Assembly: GCA_902775835.1 (NCBI GenBank)
Contig: CACYNZ010000191.1
Location: forward strand, 1 to 7,262
Source: an uncultured Eubacteriales bacterium
Lineage (GTDB): Bacteria; Bacillota_A; Clostridia; Christensenellales; Aristaeellaceae
Reading direction: 5' to 3'
DNA length: 7,262 nt
Position 1 is the first letter of the stretch. The number at the start of each line of letters is the position of its first letter. Both the position numbers and the translations under genes were made by a program. A model generated the notes under the pieces. It was not told the origin of the DNA. It ran no database searches and saw only the letters and a list, made by a program, of their open reading frames with translations. Below, in pieces: positions 1 to 6,748 of this stretch.

Positions 1-680
1 AGGATCCCTACGCATCTCTGAATCCGCGCATGACCGTGGCGGATATTGTGGCGGAAGGCCTGGACCTGCATGGTATGTACCGCGGCGCTGAGCGCCAGAA
101 GCGCATATTTGAGCTTCTGGACATGGTGGGCATGCTCCCGGAGCATGCCAGTCGGTTCCCGCACGAGTTCAGCGGCGGACAGCGGCAGAGGATCGGCATT
201 GCCCGGGCTCTGGCTGTGGAGCCCAGACTGATCATCTGCGACGAGCCCATTTCCGCCCTGGACGTCTCCATTCAGGCACAGGTCATCAATCTGCTGATGA
301 ATCTGCAGAAGGAACTCGGCCTGACCTATCTGTTCATCGCGCATGACCTGGCCATGGTGGAGCACATCAGCAGCAGGATCGGCGTCATGTATCTCGGGTC
401 CCTGGTGGAAACCGGGACCTCCCATGAGCTGATGGCGCATCCGAAGCATCCCTATACCAAAGCACTTCTGTCGGCAGTGCCCTTTGCGGATCCGGACGCT
501 TCCCGGGCGCGTCCGCGCATCGCGCTGTCCGGTGAGGTGCCGAGCCCGATCAGCATTACGGAGGGCTGCAAGTTCCAGACCCGCTGCCCCTACTGTACGG
601 AGGAATGCAGAAGGCAGATGCCGCCGCTGCGTGAAACAAACGGGGAACGTCAGGTGGCATGCTTCCATGTGCAGGAGTAA
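1..680 (+). CDS. oppF: Oligopeptide/dipeptide ABC transporter ATP-binding protein, OppF/DppF type (5' end outside window)
   Basis: This is the cytoplasmic ATPase subunit of a peptide importer; it powers uptake together with a second ATPase and two permeases not in view. The reading frame is open from the window edge, and the first full codon is at 3. The opening residues DPYASLNPRMTV are the segment after the Q-loop, and the first two bases 'ag' fit the end of a CAG glutamine codon; this form (PYASLNPRM) is typical of OppF/DppF rather than OppD/DppD. Counting from the first full codon, the ABC signature SGGQRQR is at 57-63, Walker B LIICDEP with D80/E81, the D-loop SALD follows, and the H-loop histidine is H114. 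Walker A is lost upstream. The C-terminal oligopeptide-transporter extension carries cysteines C189, C195, C202 and C220, the conserved set reported to hold a [4Fe-4S] cluster in a DppD homologue; C198 is additional. pepP follows after 47 bases. Whether the substrate is di- or oligopeptide cannot be decided. Confidence 0.95.
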   Translation, partial: DPYASLNPRMTVADIVAEGLDLHGMYRGAERQKRIFELLDMVGMLPEHASRFPHEFSGGQRQRIGIARALAVEPRLIICDEPISALDVSIQAQVINLLMNLQKELGLTYLFIAHDLAMVEHISSRIGVMYLGSLVETGTSHELMAHPKHPYTKALLSAVPFADPDASRARPRIALSGEVPSPISITEGCKFQTRCPYCTEECRRQMPPLRETNGERQVACFHVQE

Positions 681-727
681 AGACCGGAAATGCAGGCATT
701 CAGGACAATAGAAAAGAGAGAATAAGC

Positions 728-1975
728 ATGAACGCAGAGTTTTTTATCAATCGCAGAAAACATCTGGAAGATCAGCTGCCGGACCGTTCCCTGACATTCT
801 TTTTCGCGGGAAACCCGAAGCAGAAGACGGCGGATATGGACTATCCCTTCAGCGTCAACCGGAATTTCTATTATCTGACAGGCTCTGACCGGCCCGGGCA
901 GATTCTGGTTCTGGAAAAGGCGGGCGGGAAAACGGTGGAGTGGTTGTTCTTTGCCCGTCCGGACCCGCATTATGAACTGTATAACGGGAAAATGCCGGAT
1001 ATAGAGGATGTGCTTCGGGATACGGGCGTGCAGCAGGCGGACTATCTGGACCGCTATGATGAGCGCATGCGCCGGATTCTGGGCCGGGGCAGCATTGATG
1101 AACTGCTGTTTGATTTCCACAAGCGGGACCTGGACAGCACCGTGTATCCGGAGAATGAAATGTGCCGCAGGCTTCAGGAAATGAACCCGGCATTCAGGAT
1201 CTCGAGCGTCAGCCGCCTGGTGAACAACCTGCGCCGGATCAAGGATGAGCAGGAACTGGACTGCATGCGCAAGGCCATTGACATCACGGCGCTGGGCATT
1301 GAGGCGATTCTGGATCACATGCATGACGGCGTGAATGAAATAGAGCTGGAAGCATGGTTTGACTTCGCCCTGACCATGAACGGAGCAAAGGATACTGCGT
1401 TTGACTCCATTATGGCCGGCGGCGTGAACTCCAATGTACTCCACTATTCCAGCAACAACCAGGTGCTGCACGACGGCGATGTGCTGTTGGTGGACCTGGG
1501 CGCGGAGTTCGGGTATTATGCCGCGGATATCAGCCGGACGTTCCCGGTGAGCGGGAAGTTCACCGAAATCCAGAAGACCGTGTACAATGCGGTGCTGTAC
1601 GGCCAGCAGAAGGTGTTCGAGTTTCTGGCCCCCGGCAAACCCGTGGAGGAAACGCTGGATGTGGCGCGCCAGGCCATCGGGGAAAAGCTGATGGAAGCCG
1701 GCATCATTCATGACATGGAGGAAATGAAGAAGGTGCTGCCGCACGGGGTCAGCCACTATGTGGGCCTGGACTGCCATGACGTGGGCGACCGCGAACTGCT
1801 GGCACCGGGCATGGTGGTGACCATGGAACCCGGCGCCTATCTTCCCGAGCTCGGGTTCGGCGTGCGCATTGAGGATGACGCGCTGATCACGGAAAGTGGC
1901 GCGGAACTGCTTTCTGCCCGGATTCCCAAGACTGTGGAAGAGATTGAATCCTACCTGGCGAAGCGCGCCAGATAA
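728..1975 (+). CDS. pepP: Xaa-Pro aminopeptidase (aminopeptidase P, M24 family)
   Basis: A cytoplasmic dinuclear-metal exopeptidase of 415 residues that would remove N-terminal residues preceding proline. The N-terminal half resembles the AMP_N domain (DYPFSVNRNFYYLTGSDRPG, about residues 38-57). The C-terminal half is a creatinase/aminopeptidase fold with all five expected metal ligands: D256 (VDLG), D267 (AADISRTFP), H343 (HGVSHYVGLDCHD), E367 (TMEPG) and E382 (RIEDD); H350 matches the second active-site histidine. The D-D spacing of 11 equals that of E. coli PepP. The ATG at 728 is chosen because a GAGAG ribosome-binding site ends 7 bases upstream; an in-frame ATG at 659 would overlap oppF and add 23 residues unlike the family. 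It lies between the transporter ATPase and the binding protein, which suggests that it processes imported peptides. Prolidase (dipeptide) activity is a less likely alternative because the AMP_N domain favours aminopeptidase P. Confidence 0.92.
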   Translation: MNAEFFINRRKHLEDQLPDRSLTFFFAGNPKQKTADMDYPFSVNRNFYYLTGSDRPGQILVLEKAGGKTVEWLFFARPDPHYELYNGKMPDIEDVLRDTGVQQADYLDRYDERMRRILGRGSIDELLFDFHKRDLDSTVYPENEMCRRLQEMNPAFRISSVSRLVNNLRRIKDEQELDCMRKAIDITALGIEAILDHMHDGVNEIELEAWFDFALTMNGAKDTAFDSIMAGGVNSNVLHYSSNNQVLHDGDVLLVDLGAEFGYYAADISRTFPVSGKFTEIQKTVYNAVLYGQQKVFEFLAPGKPVEETLDVARQAIGEKLMEAGIIHDMEEMKKVLPHGVSHYVGLDCHDVGDRELLAPGMVVTMEPGAYLPELGFGVRIEDDALITESGAELLSARIPKTVEEIESYLAKRAR

Positions 1976-2037
1976 GCCGCTGGCTCTCTGCCTCAGGGCA
2001 GTGACCATAAAAAATACACTGGAAAGGAAATGTGACC

Positions 2038-3675
2038 ATGAAGAAACTGTTGACCCTCGTTCTGGCCCTCGCCATGCTCTTCTCCGTGATGAGCATGTCC
2101 GGTGCTGAAGGCACCGCAGCCGAACTCGCGGATGATCAGACCCTGCGCGTATCCATCGGCGTGGATCTGACCGATCTGAACCCGCTGACCGAATCCACAG
2201 CGGAAGGCTCTGACCTTTTGCTCACCAGCCTGGAAACCCTGGTACGCCAGAAGGCCAACGGGGTGATCGAAATGGGCAGCGGCCTGGCGGAAAGCTGGGA
2301 CGTGAGCGAGGATGGAATGACCTACACCTTCCATCTGCGTGACGCCAAGTTCTCCAACGGCGCTCCGATCACCGCTCCGGATTTCGAATATACCTGGAAA
2401 AAGGTGCTGGATCCGGCGACTGCATCCGAGTATGCCTATATGCTCTATACCATTGAAGGCGCCGAAGCGTACAATGTCGGCGAAGGTTCCGTGGATGACG
2501 TGGCGATTCACGCCATTGACGACAAGACCCTGGAAGTGAAGCTGACCGGTGCCTATGACTACTTCATCGGCACACTGGTGATCCCTCAGTTCTCCGCGGT
2601 TCCCGCAGGCTATGCTGAGGAGTGCGGTGACAACTTCTTCATGGATGTGGACCATATGATCTTCTCCGGTCCGTTCATGATCACCGAGTGGGTGCCCAGC
2701 CAGTCCATCACTGTGGAAAAGAACCCGAACTACTGGGATGCCGACAGCGTGATCCTGGACAAGATCATCTTCGACATGACCATGGAAAGCAACACCATCG
2801 TGCAGATGTACACCACGGACATGCTGGACGTGATCCAGGTGCAGCCCAACTATCTGGACATGTTCCGCGGCGAGAAGGGCTTCATTTCCGTGACCGAGCC
2901 CGTGACCGAGTACGTCATGTTCAACTTTGAGAATGAATTCTTCGCCAATCTGCATATCCGCCGTGCCTTCTCCATGGCCCTGAACCGTGTGGAATACATG
3001 GAAAGCTTCATGCGCAGCGGCTCCACCCCTGCCTACGGCTTCATCCCCGGCGGCATCAAGGGCTCCAACGGTCAGGAATTCCGCACCAACAACGGCGACC
3101 TGTACACCGATGCCGGCAAGGGCAACACCGCTGAGGATGCTCTGGCTGAACTGAAGCTCGGTCTGGAAGAGATCGGCAAGACCGTGGAAGATCTGCAGAA
3201 TGCCGGCCTGAGCCTGGTTATTGGACAGGGCGACGCCAACCTGACCACCGCACAGGTGTTCCAGCAGTACTGGAAGAGCGTTCTGGGCGTGGACGTGCAG
3301 GTCAATTCCCTGGCCTACGCCATGCGTCAGGAACAGTATGCCGGTGACTTCACCCTGGGCAAGGAAGGCTGGGGCGCTGACTACAATGATGCGCTGTCCT
3401 TCCTGGAACTGTTCATTTCCACCAGCCCCTACAACAAGAACCATTACGCCAATGCCGCCTATGACGAAGTGCTGGCCAAGGCCAACGCTCTGCACGGCGA
3501 CGAGCGTCTTGTGCTCCTGGAGCAGGCTGAAAAGATCCTGGTCGCCGAGGACCAGGCCATCGCTCCCACCTTCTTCCAGACCCGTTCCTGGGTTGCCAAG
3601 GACAAGGTGGAAGGCCTCATCCGCAATGGCTGCGGCGTGCGCTGCGAATACAAGTACGCCTATATCACCAAGTAA
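2038..3675 (+). CDS. oppA: Peptide ABC transporter substrate-binding protein (family 5, OppA-like), non-lipoprotein signal peptide
   Basis: Extracytoplasmic peptide receptor of 545 residues, normal length for SBP_bac_5 proteins. Family landmarks are GLAESWDVSEDG from residue 82, the TYTFHLRDAKFSNGAPIT segment after it, GPFMITEW from 211 and NPNYW at 229-233. The N terminus is a classic signal peptide: KK, a hydrophobic core (about residues 4-20) and a plausible type I cleavage site after S21-G22-A23. There is no cysteine before the middle of the protein, so no lipobox. The ATG at 2038 is preferred over the in-frame GTG at 2032 because GGAAAGG at 2021-2027 is 10 bases from the ATG but only 4 from the GTG. 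C-ending codons and AAG for lysine dominate, more so than in pepP, suggesting high expression. Two cysteines near the C terminus (C532, C536) could form a disulfide. It is the last gene of the operon, 62 bases after pepP and before a strong terminator. Peptide specificity is not deducible; the oppA symbol is by family. Confidence 0.93.
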   Translation: MKKLLTLVLALAMLFSVMSMSGAEGTAAELADDQTLRVSIGVDLTDLNPLTESTAEGSDLLLTSLETLVRQKANGVIEMGSGLAESWDVSEDGMTYTFHLRDAKFSNGAPITAPDFEYTWKKVLDPATASEYAYMLYTIEGAEAYNVGEGSVDDVAIHAIDDKTLEVKLTGAYDYFIGTLVIPQFSAVPAGYAEECGDNFFMDVDHMIFSGPFMITEWVPSQSITVEKNPNYWDADSVILDKIIFDMTMESNTIVQMYTTDMLDVIQVQPNYLDMFRGEKGFISVTEPVTEYVMFNFENEFFANLHIRRAFSMALNRVEYMESFMRSGSTPAYGFIPGGIKGSNGQEFRTNNGDLYTDAGKGNTAEDALAELKLGLEEIGKTVEDLQNAGLSLVIGQGDANLTTAQVFQQYWKSVLGVDVQVNSLAYAMRQEQYAGDFTLGKEGWGADYNDALSFLELFISTSPYNKNHYANAAYDEVLAKANALHGDERLVLLEQAEKILVAEDQAIAPTFFQTRSWVAKDKVEGLIRNGCGVRCEYKYAYITK

Positions 3676-3730
3676 GCAAAGGACAGAAGAATGCCTGAAC
3701 GCAGGCTGACTGTCTGACAGGTTTTTTCCG

Positions 3731-3769
3731 GGCTTCCGTCCCGCCGTATGGCGGGGCGGAAGCCTTTTT
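3731..3769 (+). terminator. Intrinsic terminator of the opp-pepP operon
   Basis: A 15-bp stem pairs 3731-3745 (GGCTTCCGTCCCGCC) with 3750-3764 across a GTAT loop; the only non-Watson-Crick pair is one T-G wobble. It is followed directly by five T residues. It starts 55 bases after the oppA stop codon. Confidence 0.95.
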
Positions 3770-3778
3770 GCGCGCATG

Positions 3779-3802
3779 AAAAAAGCGCCGCGGTGCGGCG
3801 CT
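3779..3802 (-). terminator. Intrinsic terminator of the flavin reductase-MATE operon
   Basis: On the minus strand a perfect 8-bp stem (AGCGCCGC / GCGGCGCT, 3784-3802, 3-base loop) is followed by six T residues, seen as the A-run 3779-3784 on the plus strand. It begins 16 bases after the MATE stop codon and sits 9 bases beyond the T-run of the opposing operon's terminator, so the two convergent operons are insulated from each other. Confidence 0.9.
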
Positions 3803-3818
3803 GATGTTCAGGAGATCC

Positions 3819-5207
3819 CTATGCTGCGGGCGTGGAAAGGATATTCCGGAGCACCCGGGCATAGATGATATAGGAAATGATCACGTTCAGGATATCGGCG
3901 ATGGCCTGGGTCCAGATAATGCCCGTCATGCCGAAGAGCGCGTTCATGAGGAACAGGATCGGGATGTTCAGAGCCAGCTGCCGGATGACGCAGAGCCAGA
4001 AGGAAGGTCCGCCCCGGCCCACGGCCTGCATGAAGTTGACCATGTTGAAGCTGAGAAACATGAAAGGCGTGGCAAAGCATCTGGCCCGCAGAAACTCGGT
4101 GCCCAGCTCCACGGTGCGTGCGTCATCAATGAAGGCGTGAATAATGGGTCCGGCCAGCAGACGGTACAGGAGCACGCTGAGAAAGGCAAAGGCAAGGCCT
4201 GCAATGCGCGCGGCGTTGAAGAAGGCGCGCATGCGCGGAAAGTTGCGGGCGGCATAGTTGTAGCCGATCAGGGGAATCATGCCAAGGCATATGCCGATGC
4301 CCACGTTCAGGGGAAGGCGCTCCACCTTCAGCACAATGCCCATGGCGGCCAGCTCAATATCCCCGTGGGAAGCGGACAGGCGGTTGATGACGATATTGGT
4401 CAGGTCATAAAGGAACACGCTCAGAGCAGCGGGTACGCCGATGGACAGAAGACTGCGGAGCGAGGCGCGGCTGATGTGCTCCACACGTCTGGGAATGCGG
4501 AGAACAGAAGCGGAAGAGACGCGCCGGAAGACCAGAAGGAAGTAGATGACGGAGCACACATTGGAGAGCATGGTGGCAATGCCCGCACCCATGACCTGAT
4601 ATCCGTCCGGGAGCAGCAGGAACATGAACAGCGGGTCCAGACCGATGTTCAGGATGCCGCCCATGGTAAGGCCGAACCCGGCTTCCCGGGAAAATCCCGC
4701 GTTGCGCAGAAGAAAGGACATGGTGGTGCCCAGCACATTGGCCGTACCGCCGATGACCACCACGAACAGCAGGTACTGTCTCGCATACCCGATGGTCCGG
4801 TCACTGGCGCCCAGCAGGCGCAGCAGCGGATCCATGAAGACAAGGCACAGAAGCGAGAATGCCACGGCGCTTCCGGCTGCGGCGGTCAGGGTCCAGGAAG
4901 ACACACGCCGTGCTTCCTCCGGGCTCTGACTGCCCAGAAGCCGGACCATCAGCGTGCCGCCGCCGACCCCGAAGAGATTGGCCAGAGCACCGACCATGAG
5001 GAAGACTGTCAGCACCAGGGAAGACGCCGCCACCATGTGCGGGCTGCCTGCCCGGCCGATGAACCAGGTGTCCGCAATGTTGTAGACAAGCGTGATCAGC
5101 TGGCTGATGATGGTGGGAATGGCCATGCGGGTCAGGGCGGCGGGAACCGGCATGGTCTCAAAGAGTGCATTTTTGGAATTCATGGCCACGGATTCCTTCT
5201 GCGTCAT
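3819..5207 (-). CDS. MATE family multidrug/toxin efflux transporter (MepA/DinF-like)
   Basis: Inner-membrane antiporter of 462 residues, normal for a 12-helix MATE protein; such proteins export cationic drugs, dyes or metabolites using a Na+ or H+ gradient. Family landmarks: the N-terminal motif IPTIISQLITLVYNIADTWF (30-49) followed by IGRAG; MSFLLRNAGFSREA (163-176); NIGLDPLFMF (187-196); GMIPLIGYNYAARNF (309-323); and QAVGRGG (394-400) followed by RQLALNIPILF. Hydrophobic stretches alternate with short charged loops throughout. The chosen ATG at 5207 overlaps the stop of the upstream flavin reductase gene as ATGA and has GGAGAG 11 bases upstream. A second ATG at residue 9 (5183), with AGAAGGA 10 bases upstream, is a possible alternative start. 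The gene is expected to be expressed with the reductase from the promoter at 5848-5878. Its substrate cannot be predicted from sequence; export of a toxic or redox-active compound is inferred from context only. Confidence 0.95.
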   Translation of the reverse strand: MTQKESVAMNSKNALFETMPVPAALTRMAIPTIISQLITLVYNIADTWFIGRAGSPHMVAASSLVLTVFLMVGALANLFGVGGGTLMVRLLGSQSPEEARRVSSWTLTAAAGSAVAFSLLCLVFMDPLLRLLGASDRTIGYARQYLLFVVVIGGTANVLGTTMSFLLRNAGFSREAGFGLTMGGILNIGLDPLFMFLLLPDGYQVMGAGIATMLSNVCSVIYFLLVFRRVSSASVLRIPRRVEHISRASLRSLLSIGVPAALSVFLYDLTNIVINRLSASHGDIELAAMGIVLKVERLPLNVGIGICLGMIPLIGYNYAARNFPRMRAFFNAARIAGLAFAFLSVLLYRLLAGPIIHAFIDDARTVELGTEFLRARCFATPFMFLSFNMVNFMQAVGRGGPSFWLCVIRQLALNIPILFLMNALFGMTGIIWTQAIADILNVIISYIIYARVLRNILSTPAA

Positions 5208-5758
5208 GATGCGGAAATCTCTCCATCCCGGATGATATAGGCTGCTTCGATTTCACCGACGTACATGGTATGACAGTCCCGATTGGCCATGGGATGGGTG
5301 CCGGGTACGTCCTGGGGATAGCAGGCGCTGCGGATGTTTTCCGGAATCAGGTTCAGGTCCTGATCCTGGGCATAGAGAATGCGGCATTCCAGGGTCAGCG
5401 GATACTGCCGGACGCCCGGGGTATGAATGACGGAGGCATCCTCGAGTATAAGGCCTGCTTCGCGGACCTTGTCCACATGAAAGCCGGACTGGGAACCGCA
5501 TACGCGCTGGATCACGGGGTCCACCGGCCCGAGCGGGGCGCTGATGGTGAACTCGCCGGTGCGGTCCAGGGCGCCCTTGGTGTACCGCCCTTTGCGGACA
5601 TAGACGTGGAATGTGCTTTTTCCCCATAATGTGCCCAGGTGTCCCCAGCCGATGACCATGGAATTGAACTTGTCGTCCATGGTGTTGAGCAGGATGCCGC
5701 GGGGCAGGGCGGACAGCAGCTGGGCGGCATAGTCATTGAGCAGAATGTTTTCTTTCAT
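5204..5758 (-). CDS. Flavin reductase family protein (FMN-binding split barrel)
   Basis: A 184-residue cytoplasmic protein of the flavin reductase-like / flavoredoxin family, which binds FMN and passes electrons between NAD(P)H or small electron carriers and flavin or other acceptors. Supporting segments are GILLNT (21-26), MVIGWGHLGTLWGKSTFHVY (34-53, the flavin-binding strand region), RYTKGALDRTGEFTISAP (58-75), CGSQSGFHVDKVREAGL (87-103, the family's SG-x-x-VDK segment) and MYVGEIEAAYI (165-175). The start at 5758 has AAGGA 10 bases upstream and fits the family's N terminus. The frame stays open to an ATG at 5845, but that codon lies in the promoter -10 region and the extra 29 residues are unlike the family. 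The stop overlaps the MATE start by four bases, indicating translational coupling. Electron donor and acceptor are unknown; a stress or detoxification role is inferred from the MATE partner and the MerR-type promoter. Confidence 0.9.
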   Translation of the reverse strand: MKENILLNDYAAQLLSALPRGILLNTMDDKFNSMVIGWGHLGTLWGKSTFHVYVRKGRYTKGALDRTGEFTISAPLGPVDPVIQRVCGSQSGFHVDKVREAGLILEDASVIHTPGVRQYPLTLECRILYAQDQDLNLIPENIRSACYPQDVPGTHPMANRDCHTMYVGEIEAAYIIRDGEISAS

Positions 5759-5847
5759 GCGGCTTGCATCCTTTCTCCAGATCCGGCAGAAAATGTGGGG
5801 ATGTTTCCGAAAAACGGTTGATTCCCGGGGCCGGATATGGTTCAATC

Positions 5848-5878
5848 AGTATAAGCCTTAGAGCAGACTTCAAGTCAA
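5848..5878 (-). promoter_or_regulatory. Sigma-A type promoter with 19-base spacer (MerR-activated layout)
   Basis: Reading the minus strand, the -35 TTGACT (5878-5873) and -10 TATACT (5853-5848) each match the consensus at five of six positions but are separated by 19 bases rather than 17. Over-long spacers of 19-20 bases are the hallmark of promoters remodelled by MerR-family activators. Transcription would start near 5841, giving a leader of roughly 80 bases before the flavin reductase start at 5758. Confidence 0.8.
5857..5874 (-). promoter_or_regulatory. Putative MerR-family (AdhR/NmlR-like) operator dyad
   Basis: Inside the spacer and touching the -35 box, the minus strand reads CTTGAAG-TCTG-CTCTAAG. 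The two 7-base arms are an imperfect inverted repeat (5 of 7 positions) separated by four bases. From memory this is the same arm length, gap and position as the CTTAAAG-N4-CTTTAAG operator described for Bacillus subtilis AdhR. No MerR-family gene is in the window. The regulator's identity is inference. Confidence 0.65.
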
Positions 5879-5890
5879 TGCCCGGTTCTG

Positions 5891-5939
5891 TTTTTCCGGA
5901 TGCGTACAGCAGAGCCGGAGTTTTGACAGTCCGGAAAGG
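5891..5939 (+). promoter_or_regulatory. Inverted repeat overlapping the aldolase ribosome-binding site
   Basis: TTTCCGGA at 5893-5900 is the exact reverse complement of TCCGGAAA at 5930-5937, and two T-G wobbles extend the pairing to 5891/5939. The right arm covers most of the AAAGGA ribosome-binding site (5935-5940). In a transcript starting upstream of 5891 this stem could mask the site, but the loop is 29 bases and a third CCGG at 5915-5918 offers competing pairings. It might instead be a protein-binding repeat or chance. Confidence 0.3.
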
Positions 5940-5950
5940 AATTGTGCGTT

Positions 5951-6727
5951 ATGAATGAAAGACTTGCGAAAATTCAGGAAAAAATGCAGCGCGGCGAGCC
6001 GGTGATCGGCATATTCGTGCTTCTCGCGGATGCGGCAGTCAGTGAGATGGCAGGATATGCCGGCTGCGATTTTGTGTGGATTGATTCCGAGCACGGGCTC
6101 CTGGGGCGTCAGGAGATCTATCATCACGTACTGGCAGCCCAGTCTGCCGGCGCATGCGCGTTTGTGCGGGTGCCCGGTGTGGAAAGGCAGCAGATCAAGC
6201 ATATTCTGGACATGGGTCCGGACGGCGTCATCTTTCCCTTTGTGAACACGGCAGATCTGGCGCGTCAGGCAGTGCAGGCGTGTACGTACCCCTCGGAGGG
6301 CGGAGTGCGCGGGATCGGGCCTCTGCGCGCCATCCGGTACGGTCTGGACAGCGAAGCGGAATATCTGACGCATGCCGGGGACGAAGTGTGGAAGATCCTG
6401 CAGATCGAGAGCATGGAAGCCGTGGACCATCTGGAGGAAATCGCCCGTGTTCCCGGATATCAGTCCCTGTTTGTCGGCCCGGCGGATCTGGGCATGTCCA
6501 TGACGGATGTGCCGGCAGAGGAAAAGCCGGAAAGGATTGCCGGGATACAGCGCCGGGCTGCGCAGCTGGCCCGGGAGCATGGCAAATACTGCGGTTCCTG
6601 CGCGGGTCCGGACCGTGCGTCCTGTGAAAAGCTCCAGAGCCGCGGCGTGCAGTGGATGACGATTGCCCAGGACGCCAGAATTCTCAGCGGCTTTCTTGCA
6701 GAAGCTGTGCGGAAGATCCGGCTGTGA
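5951..6727 (+). CDS. HpcH/HpaI-family class II aldolase (2-keto-3-deoxy acid / 4-hydroxy-2-oxo acid aldolase type)
   Basis: A 258-residue cytoplasmic metal-dependent aldolase of the type that reversibly cleaves 4-hydroxy-2-oxo acids to pyruvate and an aldehyde. Active-site elements are all present: H48 in WIDSEHG, R73 in FVRVPG, the MGPDGVIFPFVNT strand (88-100), GVRGIGPLRA (118-127), metal ligand E153 in LQIESMEAV and metal ligand D179 in FVGPADLGMS. Their spacing closely follows E. coli HpaI (H45, R70, E149, D175). The ATG at 5951 is chosen because AAAGGA ends 10 bases upstream; a TTG at 5942 in the same frame would sit directly on the ribosome-binding site. DUF1294 follows after 21 bases, probably co-transcribed. 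No aromatic-degradation, glucarate or rhamnose genes are nearby, so the substrate (hydroxy-oxoheptanedioate, ketodeoxyrhamnonate, ketodeoxyglucarate or other) cannot be assigned. No convincing plus-strand promoter was seen upstream. Confidence 0.93.
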   Translation: MNERLAKIQEKMQRGEPVIGIFVLLADAAVSEMAGYAGCDFVWIDSEHGLLGRQEIYHHVLAAQSAGACAFVRVPGVERQQIKHILDMGPDGVIFPFVNTADLARQAVQACTYPSEGGVRGIGPLRAIRYGLDSEAEYLTHAGDEVWKILQIESMEAVDHLEEIARVPGYQSLFVGPADLGMSMTDVPAEEKPERIAGIQRRAAQLAREHGKYCGSCAGPDRASCEKLQSRGVQWMTIAQDARILSGFLAEAVRKIRL

Positions 6728-6748
6728 TGTGTGAAAGGGAGGACTTGT

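Noticed and set aside
659..727. Upstream ATG extending pepP by 23 residues
   Set aside because: It would overlap the end of oppF, has no ribosome-binding site at a suitable distance, and the added residues do not resemble the AMP_N start.
650..2008. Minus-strand open frame of 452 codons covering pepP
   Set aside because: It is antisense to a gene with all M24 metal ligands in frame, has no recognisable domain, and has the His/Gln/Ala-rich composition expected of the reverse of a GC-rich gene.
3694..3727. Two small hairpins (CCTG/CAGG and CTGT/ACAG) before a six-T run, considered as a first terminator after oppA
   Set aside because: The stems are only 4 bp; the 15-bp hairpin at 3731-3764 immediately downstream is a far better candidate.
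1993..3777. Minus-strand open frame of 594 codons covering oppA, longer than oppA itself
   Set aside because: The plus strand encodes a clear SBP_bac_5 protein with signal peptide, ribosome-binding site and terminator. The reverse frame stays open because of oppA's strong codon bias and would also run through the terminator hairpin.
3804..5240. Plus-strand open frame of 478 codons covering the MATE gene
   Set aside because: Its product is extremely rich in H, Q, G, D and E, the expected reverse of a hydrophobic membrane protein, with no domain or ribosome-binding site; the minus strand shows clear MATE motifs.
5759..5845. Upstream ATG extending the flavin reductase by 29 residues
   Set aside because: The start codon would lie about where transcription begins, near the -10 box, and a good ribosome-binding site precedes the ATG at 5758.
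5923..5928. Perfect TTGACA on the plus strand upstream of the aldolase, considered as its -35 box
   Set aside because: A -10 box at normal spacing would fall on bases 5946-5951 (GCGTTA), which is a poor match and overlaps the start codon, leaving no leader for the ribosome-binding site.
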